The position numbers were made by a program, and so were the translations under genes. The notes below the pieces were generated by a model that searched no databases, was not told the DNA's origin, and saw only the letters and a program-made list of their open reading frames with translations. Below, piece after piece: positions 57,750 to 64,000 of a stretch of 64,000 nt of DNA. The stretch's first letter is position 1; each line of letters starts with the position of its first letter. Source of the stretch: Harmonia axyridis (Eukaryota; Arthropoda; Insecta; Coleoptera; Coccinellidae); contig NC_059502.1 in the NCBI RefSeq assembly GCF_914767665.1, positions 28,042,812-28,106,811 of the forward strand, written 5' to 3'.

Positions 57750-58270
57750 ATCATCTACAACTTTGAAAATGAACGTTTTGATCGAAAACTAATTGAAACT
57801 AGTTGAAAGTCCGAAGATATTGAGGTTCTTTAGCCCCTTCTCAAGTTAGCACAGGCCACAGGGTCCTCGTGTTGGATAACTTGACAAAATCATCCCACAG
57901 CATCACCAAACAACCTGTAGTTTCATTAAGTTCGGAATTTTTTACAGCAGACCCCACTCTTTCTGCTTTATCACTGGACAATTATTTTGATCGACTGTAT
58001 CTCAATTCATATTGCGTTCACGAAGAAATCTGTAAATACAAAATTGTAGAGAATTTAATGGTCTACAACTTTAAAAATGAACGTTTTGGTCGAAAACTAC
58101 TTAGTTTAGAAGTTATGAGCAAAAAACTGAAAAAATTCCAAAAACGTTGAGGTTCTCAAGTTAGCACAAGGGCCTCGTGTTGGATAACTTGACGAGTCAT
58201 GCCACAGCCACTTATACAAGTTTCATTAAGTTCGGAATTTTTTCCAGGTTTAATTGATTCATCTACTGGA
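57750..58270 (+). repeat. Diverged tandem duplication, period about 308 bp
   Basis: TCTACAACTTT.AAAATGAAC followed by GTTTTG.TCGAAAACTA occurs at 57754 and 58062. Each is followed by TCAAGTTAGCACA, CTCGTGTTGGATAACTTGAC and GTTTCATTAAGTTCGGAATT. The second copy is shorter at its 3' end. A 93-codon open frame (57869-58150) spans the junction and is not repeated in frame, so it is unlikely to be a gene. Confidence 0.7.
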
Positions 58271-58740
58271 CTAGTAACGGAATGCTTTTCGATAAATCTG
58301 CGGCTGAAAAACTACGTTAAAAATGAAAGTGTCCCATTTAAAATACACAAACTCTCCTCTATATCTCTGAAACGGTAATTAATTTTTATGATCCGTTATG
58401 AGTATCAAATAAACCATAAAAATTACGAATATAAACGTTCAGGATTATTTCGAATATCTCGAACAGAAACCAAGATAGAGCGAAATATTTGAACAACATC
58501 CAGCTCAGTAACTCGAGAATTAAGCAATCATCTGACGATCTGATTTTTCATATCTTATTATTTCAAAAAATGAGATTGGCGGTTCTTGAAGATTTTTTTC
58601 TGAGTCTGATTGTTTTTCAAGATGCTATCAGTGAACATCTTATTTAAAACAGTCTGTACAGTGTTGAATTAAAAAACCACCATCAAATATAAACTAATTC
58701 ACATTTTATAAATAAAATTTTTATGTTGATATAAGTATTA
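58271..58740. other. Unassigned stretch
   Basis: AT-rich, nothing recognised. Confidence 0.35.
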
Positions 58741-59575
58741 GGTGTACAACTTTACTTCCGCCGTTTTGCAATGGTTGGCTGTAGCAGTGAGTGGTCGAAA
58801 TAAATATATCGTAGATGTCATACAATAAGCTCAGGTATTTGTAGCATAACGCCATCGAAATATTAGTCGATGTTTGTCTGCCTCATGAAGTTATTCTCGA
58901 TTAAACATGGCAGCTTACGAGCCAAATTGTCGTCATTTGCGGGAGGTTTTAATTTTCTGCTTCAATATGAAGAAATCTGCGACTATTGTGAGGCCGCTAT
59001 TAGTGAACGATCGTGCCAAGAGTGGTTTCAACGCTTCGAAAACGGTGATTTTGACTTCGAAGACCAGCAAAGCGGTAGAATAGAAAAGATTTTTGAAGAT
59101 GCAGAATTAGAGGCATTACGTGATCAAGACTCGTGTCAAACAGAATATTCACGGTTCCAAGGTCATGCTAAGTGTTTGGTGGGACCAGATTGGCGTAATG
59201 TTTTATGAGTTGTTAAAACCGACTGAAACAATCACAGGCGTTCGTTAACGAACGCAATTAATGCGTTTTATCCGAGCATTGAAAGACAAACAGTCGCAAT
59301 ACAACGAGAGATATAATAAAGTGATTTCACAGCATGACATCTCGATCCCATGTTGCGAAAGTGGTCAAGACATACTTGGAAACGTTGAAATGAGAAGTCT
59401 TACCCGCCGTATTCTCCAGACGTTGCTCCCTCGAACTATCATTTGTTTTGATCAATGGCACATGGCCCGGCTGAAAGTATTGGCCAGCGATGGACAATAC
59501 TTTGAATCCTAAATGTATAACCAGTTCTTACAATAAAGCCTCAAATTTCCAAAAAAAAAACGTTGGAAGCGAAGC
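58741..59575 (+). mobile_element. Mariner element (family M), internally deleted
   Basis: Begins with the intact terminal repeat TTAGGTGTACAACTTTACTT and ends with a degraded inverse (AACGTTGGAAGCGAAG near 59560-59575). Length of about 0.83 kb against about 1.3 kb for an intact relative. The transposase is missing its middle. Confidence 0.8.
58870..59512 (+). pseudogene. Mariner transposase (family M), deleted
   Basis: A 112-codon frame includes ISERSCQEWFQRFENGDFDF, then EDQQSGR and DAELEALRDQDSCQT, the mariner N-terminal domain. After DSCQT the frame jumps to the block following the first catalytic Asp ('SRFQGHAKCLVGPDW', equivalent to the KVMLSVWWD region), so about 100 codons including the second helix-turn-helix and Asp1 are deleted. 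Remnants of the second and third catalytic blocks (SRSHVAKVVKTYLE-like at 59340-59395; YSPDVAPS-like at 59408-59440) lie in other frames. Ends at KVLASDGQYFES as in intact relatives. Confidence 0.8.
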
Positions 59576-59744
59576 AAGGGCCTAGATCTTTTTTTTGTTG
59601 GGAGGGGTAGGATCGAAAAAAAAATTTTTTGAAAATATTGTTCACTCTTATCTATAATGTGAAAAAAAGAGGTTTGATAACGAAGTTCGAACCAAATTAC
59701 TCGAAATAATTTTTTTCATTACCAATTCGATTGTTCTTATCTTA

Positions 59745-60436
59745 TACTGGGTGTTCCTGAATTTAAGTTACGAAGGAAAATGAGAGATTCTTCGGATAAT
59801 TTTAAAAATATAATGGCACATAAACATGAGCCTGCAAACTCTTTGTTTTCGAGATACAGGGTGTTTTTGTATCCTACTTTTTTGTGATGCTTAACCAGTT
59901 TATCGAATCTTTATTATTCTTCGCTAGAGAGTTGGTAAATATGTACCAAAACTCATAATTAATTCATTTATTACAGCTACCTGACTGTATCTTTATAATA
60001 ATTTGGATTTTCTGAGAATTACTATAGAGAACTGTTTGAATTTTTTTCTCGAAATCGATTCCAGATAAGACAAAACTTCAACAAACCAAAAAGTGTAGTA
60101 CTGAACCAGAGTTTCTTTTTAAAGTTTTTTAAACTACCAATGGTCCACAATAAAATAATTCTGGAGGATAGAAGCGGGCACCCTTCCAGAAAAAATTCAC
60201 CCTGTAGATTTGCTCAAAATTAGATGACATGAGGAAAACTTTAAATTGGAATATCTATGCCAATTCAAGTTAAATATCTTGTGAAAGGAAAGGGCTGTGT
60301 GATAAAAACTTGCACTTTAACACCTGTATCTCAAAAACAAAGCGTTTGCGGACTCATGTTATTGGACTTTTTTGCTTTAAATGGTCCGAGATATCTGTCA
60401 TTTTCATTTGTACCTCCAATTTAGGAACACTCTGTA
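59745..60436. mobile_element. Fold-back element with TACTGGGTGTTCCT/TACAGAGTGTTCCT termini
   Basis: Left arm TACTGGGTGTTCCTGAATTT (59745) with CCTGCAAACTCTTTGTTTTC and a second TACAGGGTGTTTTTGTATCC near 59855-59875. This is mirrored on the right by TAGGAACACTCTGTA (to 60436), GCGTTTGCGGACTCATGTTA and AACACCTGTATCTC. Arms are about 135 bp and diverged. Repeat C sequence occupies the centre. Confidence 0.6.
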
Positions 60437-60960
60437 GATATATTCAATTCAAAACTGATGTCTTTAGAAATAAATTGCAATTTGAAAGAAACGGAATAAA
60501 TTGTACAACACAGCCCAGACGATTTTTCGATGCAAATTAATCATTTCAGTTCTTTGATAACTACATATTGAAATTTTGTGACGAGAAGATAAAAAAAAAG
60601 GGAAAACAACGGTTAAGTGTATAACGATGACGAATGCAAAAATCACAGATGGCAAATAAAGGGCGATGCTGAGAAAGCATAAAGGATAATAACAAAGATA
60701 AAGGAAAATAACAAACCTCGGACAAAGACGAACTCGTAGTGCAATAAAAGTACTCATCTTGAAAGCGATAATAAACTCATAAACCGTGAAAGGGTCTAAT
60801 TTTTCACTGACCTGTCGATACAAAGGAAAGTAAAATGATTCTTATTGGTTCATTTTATGGAGGAATTTTCGTTATTCGTCTTCGCGAGATTTCTAAAATT
60901 TTATATTTTGAAAATCTTAGGGGGGTAATTATCCCCAGTACCCCCATTTCTACGCTCTTG
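60017..60960 (+). repeat. Dispersed repeat C, copy 2
   Basis: Matches 31085-31760 over its length, except for about 310 bp (60115-60425) absent from the other copy. That extra segment contains the right arm of the fold-back element. The two ends retain GAGTTTC and CTGTAGATAT...TCAATTCAAAACTGAT. Confidence 0.75.
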
Positions 60961-61199
60961 AAGCGAATTTTACGCTTTTATGCATATCATATGGTTTTTT
61001 TCAGCTTGTTGAGATAATTGTGATAATACAGGTAATAATAATCCACACTTCCAAATTTGCAGTGTTTATCGATATAATTATTCGAAAGTAATCATAACAT
61101 CTAGAATTCTTTATCTATTTTGAATACAATCCTTTCGAAATAGTTTTTCCCGCATTCAACAATCTTCTCATGTATCTAGTACGTATCAGTGATCTCATT
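60961..61199. other. Unassigned spacer
   Basis: AT-rich sequence between repeat C and the CpG-rich block. Confidence 0.4.
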
Positions 61200-61680
61200 T
61201 CCACCGCGAAAACGTCTCCCAACTCCGCACATACTCTAATAGGTGTCCGACGACACAACGTCAACGATTTCCACAAGATCAGTTAATGAGTCGCCAACAT
61301 GCTGATCGTTCGGCGTCAAAAATGACGCAAAACCTCTCATCATAATATTTACGAAGTTCGCATCATCGCGATCGGTTACAGCACCGCAAGCGCACTCTCC
61401 CCGTTTATCTCGCGGTTATCAAGATTCGCGTAGTCCTCCACGAACTTCAAGTTCGACGCGCCTCAGTATGCCGTCGAGGTCTGGTAGTCTATGGTCTGGC
61501 CCGGTTGAGGCGCGTTCCCTTGCCCATTTTCCGATATGACATGTGGACCGCATTCTCGCATGTGCTGTTCAGATTGTGCCGCGAAAATCGCTCAGAAAGT
61601 GAGTATTCACGCCAGGCCCGTGTCCCTTGAATTTTGAACCCTGTCGTAACTTCCATGTTTTTGGGATGAGTCGAAATATT
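61200..61680 (+). promoter_or_regulatory. CpG-rich block: candidate promoter/first exon
   Basis: About 40 CpG dinucleotides in roughly 400 bp and close to even base composition, in a window that is otherwise about two-thirds A+T and CpG-poor. Contains CGCG-type clusters and ends near good splice-donor-like sites (AAA|GTGAGT near 61600 and GCA|GTGAGT near 61696). No long ORF on either strand. It may be a 5' exon with promoter of a gene lying beyond the window, or an undescribed GC-rich repeat. Confidence 0.35.
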
Positions 61681-61789
61681 ATGACCGAGAGCAGTGAGTA
61701 TGATTTTTTCATCGGGTGAATGTTTGGTTTAATGACTTCGATGGATGTTCCACCGCGGTTTTTTTTTCGATGCTGTTATATTGAAGAAA

Positions 61790-64000
61790 TTGGTTGGTAC
61801 CAGACTTCGAACGTTTAGTTGAGGAAACTTTTTGAAAAGTTTCTCAAAACTTCGTTAAATCATTAACAGGGGAGAGACAAACTCGAAGGAGCTCACAATT
61901 TCCGTATAGCGGAGTTTTATAGGAATATTCATTTTTTTGTTTTACTGGATTGACATTTCTCAATTTCTTCGTTTCAGCATTTAGTTCGAAAGATGTTTCA
62001 AAACTTCATATCATTAATATAGTAACAGAGGACTGACAAACTTGAAGGAGTTTACAGTCTTCTATTTCAGCCTATAGAGTTGATTAGGGTTTTATAGGAA
62101 TATTATTTTTTTTATTGATTGAAAATTTCCAATTCCTTTGTTTAAACAATAAGGAGGTTAAGTTCAGAAGATACGACTTTTCGAAAAGTTTCTCAAAACT
62201 GCGCTAATTTAATAACAAGGGACAAAAAAACTCAAAGGAGTTCATAATCTCCTACTTCGATGGGACCTATAGAGTATAACGGAGTTTCAAAGGAATATAT
62301 TTTATTCCTTTTTTGTTGATTGACATTTCCCAATTTCTTTGTTTATATATTGTATCGTTAAAATCAGAAGATACGACATTTTGAAAAGTGTTACAAAACT
62401 CCTTTCTATCATTAATAGGACAGCAAGGAACAGACAAACTCGAAGGTGTTGACAATCTCCTATTTCGACAGGTTCTATAGAGTAATGAAGTATTTCATAG
62501 GAATATTCATTTTGTTTTGTTGAATGACATTTCCAAATTTCTTTGTTTACACTCTAACTTTGAGTTCAGGAGATTCGACATTTTGAAAAGTTATTCAAAA
62601 CTTCGTTAAATCTATACATCTATATTTCATTGGGAAACGGAAATACTTCACAGGTGCACAGGTGGCACCAAGGCGGTTCTGGAGATACCCCATTTATTGG
62701 GTCTTACTGTCTTCCTAGCCGAGATACAGGGTGTTTTATGAATTTTACCCGTTTCTTTCTGAGGCCATATCAAACGAACATATTGGCAAATATATGTTCC
62801 TAATTGAGAGCCCAATCGAATCATGCAATAACCGCCTGGAAAATCCGGGTTCGGGTTAACAAAAAATCATGAATCGTTTGAATCCTCGAAACAACACCCT
62901 GTACATCGGAATTTTGAAAATCTGTTTTAATATTCGGAAACACCACTAAAAACTAAACTGAGACGTGTATTTCAAATTTTCGCGCAGACAGTTTTACTGC
63001 ACAAATTTTCAACGTGAAGTGAAGTTTTTGAGAACGTGGATACCTGAAAGTGGTTTGAAGTGACTTTTAACAATGAATTATCAAAAATATTGAATCCATA
63101 ATTAGATCAACATTACTTTGTAATTCATTTTTACATTGGTTTTCCTTTTTATAGCTGTATTCTATTTCAGTTTGTATTTATTTATTTCTTTCTTGTTGAT
63201 TGACATTTCCAAATTTTTTCATACGCTGAGTTCAGAAGATATATTTTTTTTGAAAGGTTTTTGAAAATTGGGTTGAATCTTCAATATAATAACAAGGGAC
63301 AGACAAACTTGAAAGAGTTGACAATTTCCTATTTTTGCGATAGAGTAGTGCGGAGTTTTATATGAATATTTATTTCTTTTTTGTTGATTGATATTTTCAA
63401 TTCCTTTATTCATACAATGTAACGTTGAGATCAGAAGATACGTCTTTCTGAAAATTATCTTAAGACTTCGTTAAATAATTAATATAATAACAGGGAACAG
63501 ACAAACTCAATAGAGTTCATAATATCCTATTTCTGCGGGACCTATAGAGTATAACGGAGTTATATGGGAATATTCATTTTTTTTGTTGATTGACATTTCT
63601 CAATTTCTTTGTTTATATGTTAAGTTCAGAAGCTACGACTTTTTGAAAGCTGTTTCAAAACTTCGTTAAATCATTAATATAGTAACAGGGGCCAGACAAA
63701 CTCGAAGGAATTGACAATCTCCTATTTCGGTGGGACCTATACTCGAGCGGAGTTTTATAGGAGTATTCATTTTGTTTTGTTGATTAACATTCCCAAGTTT
63801 CTTTGTTTACACTCTGTAACGTTGAGTTCAGAAAATAAGCCTTTTTGAAAAGTTATTCAAAACAATAATAACAGAGGATAGAAACACCCGAAGAAGTTCG
63901 CAATCTGCTACTTTGGGCGGGACCTATAGAGTAGAGCGGAGTTTTATAGGAATATTTATCCCTTTTTTGATGATTGATATTTCCCAATTTCTTTGTTCAC
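61790..64000 (+). repeat. Satellite-like tandem array, monomer about 160-212 bp
   Basis: At least eight monomers. The shared landmark GACAAACTCGAAGGAG occurs (with variation) at 61876, 62037, 62221, 62433, 63302, 63500, 63695 and 63881, giving periods of 161, 184, 212, then 198, 195 and 186 bp. Each unit also has CGGAGTTTTATAGGAATATT, TTGATTGACATTTCC and TTCAGAAGATACGAC. The array is interrupted at about 62619-63187 and runs off the window end. No ORF. Confidence 0.85.
62619..63187. mobile_element. Insertion within the satellite array, holding a 179-bp MITE
   Basis: Non-satellite sequence replaces part of one monomer. Inside it TACAGGGTGTTTTATG (62725) faces AACAACACCCTGTA (62890-62903), a 179-bp element with about 11-bp inverted ends of the TACAGGGTG type. 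The rest of the insertion is unassigned. Confidence 0.6.

Noticed and set aside
57869..58150. 93-codon frame as a host gene
   Set aside because: It spans the junction of a diverged tandem duplication and shows no motif.
61790..64000. CRISPR-like array
   Set aside because: Units are 160-212 bp and wholly repetitive, without constant short repeats and unique spacers, in a eukaryotic context.

Overview
The window is AT-rich, repeat-dense animal DNA, most likely from an insect. The evidence is the mobile-element set: several mariner/Tc1-type (IS630-Tc1-mariner, ITm) DNA transposons, a Ty3/Gypsy element with a tRNA-Lys primer site, and jockey-, RTE- and R2/Lian-like LINE remnants. A beetle or related order is plausible but cannot be fixed from the sequence. 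I recognise no host protein-coding gene. The window reads as intergenic (or long-intron) DNA built from layers of transposons, their deletion derivatives, satellite arrays and short unassigned stretches.

Layout. 1-8.9 kb: a decayed ITm transposase fragment ending in a TACAGGGTG terminus; an inverted-repeat element carrying a tRNA-derived SINE and a LINE 3' remnant; a 1.65-kb fold-back element (4389-6041); two copies of a small MITE; and an RTE-type LINE remnant. 8.9-18.7 kb: a Tc1-like transposon (8942-18735, originally about 1.57 kb) split by a young, apparently intact 8.2-kb Ty3/Gypsy retrotransposon (9766-17981). The Gypsy element has near-identical 1.49-kb LTRs, a 4-bp target duplication, a tRNA-Lys primer site, gag, a textbook -1 frameshift signal, and a full protease-RT-RNase H-integrase pol. 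It has no env. 19.8-20.7 kb: an internally deleted mariner-like element.

20.7-34 kb is sparse: dispersed non-coding repeats, perfect palindromes, one isolated satellite monomer and mariner fragments. 34-44 kb: a transposase fragment, a mariner copy, a jockey-like LINE fragment (endonuclease to start of RT), an R2/Lian-like LINE C-terminus, a candidate 179-bp solo LTR, another LINE C-terminus, a tRNA-like pseudogene, and a small satellite interrupted by a mariner fragment. 45.3-46.7 kb: a TACAGGGTGG element with about 473-bp terminal inverted repeats that still encodes a transposase N-terminal helix-turn-helix joined to a transposase C-terminus. 48.3-50.4 kb: a 5'-truncated LINE with a recognisable reverse transcriptase. 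50.9-56.2 kb: another ITm fragment, a nested fold-back element and a nearly complete mariner with an internal 133-bp tandem duplication. 57.7-61 kb: a diverged tandem duplication, another mariner and a fold-back element within a dispersed repeat. 61.2-61.7 kb: the only strikingly CpG-rich block of the window, a candidate promoter/first exon. 61.8-64 kb: a satellite-like array of about 160-212-bp monomers running off the window end and interrupted by a MITE-bearing insertion.

How the parts relate. The only element that looks capable of activity is the Gypsy retrotransposon: both ORFs are open, the frameshift site is preserved and the LTRs are almost identical. The DNA transposons are all broken by stops, frameshifts or internal deletions. 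A recurring theme is ends of the form TA-TACAGGGTG. They occur on at least six separate elements here, two of which keep ITm transposase coding remnants, so the fold-back and MITE elements are probably deletion derivatives of that superfamily.
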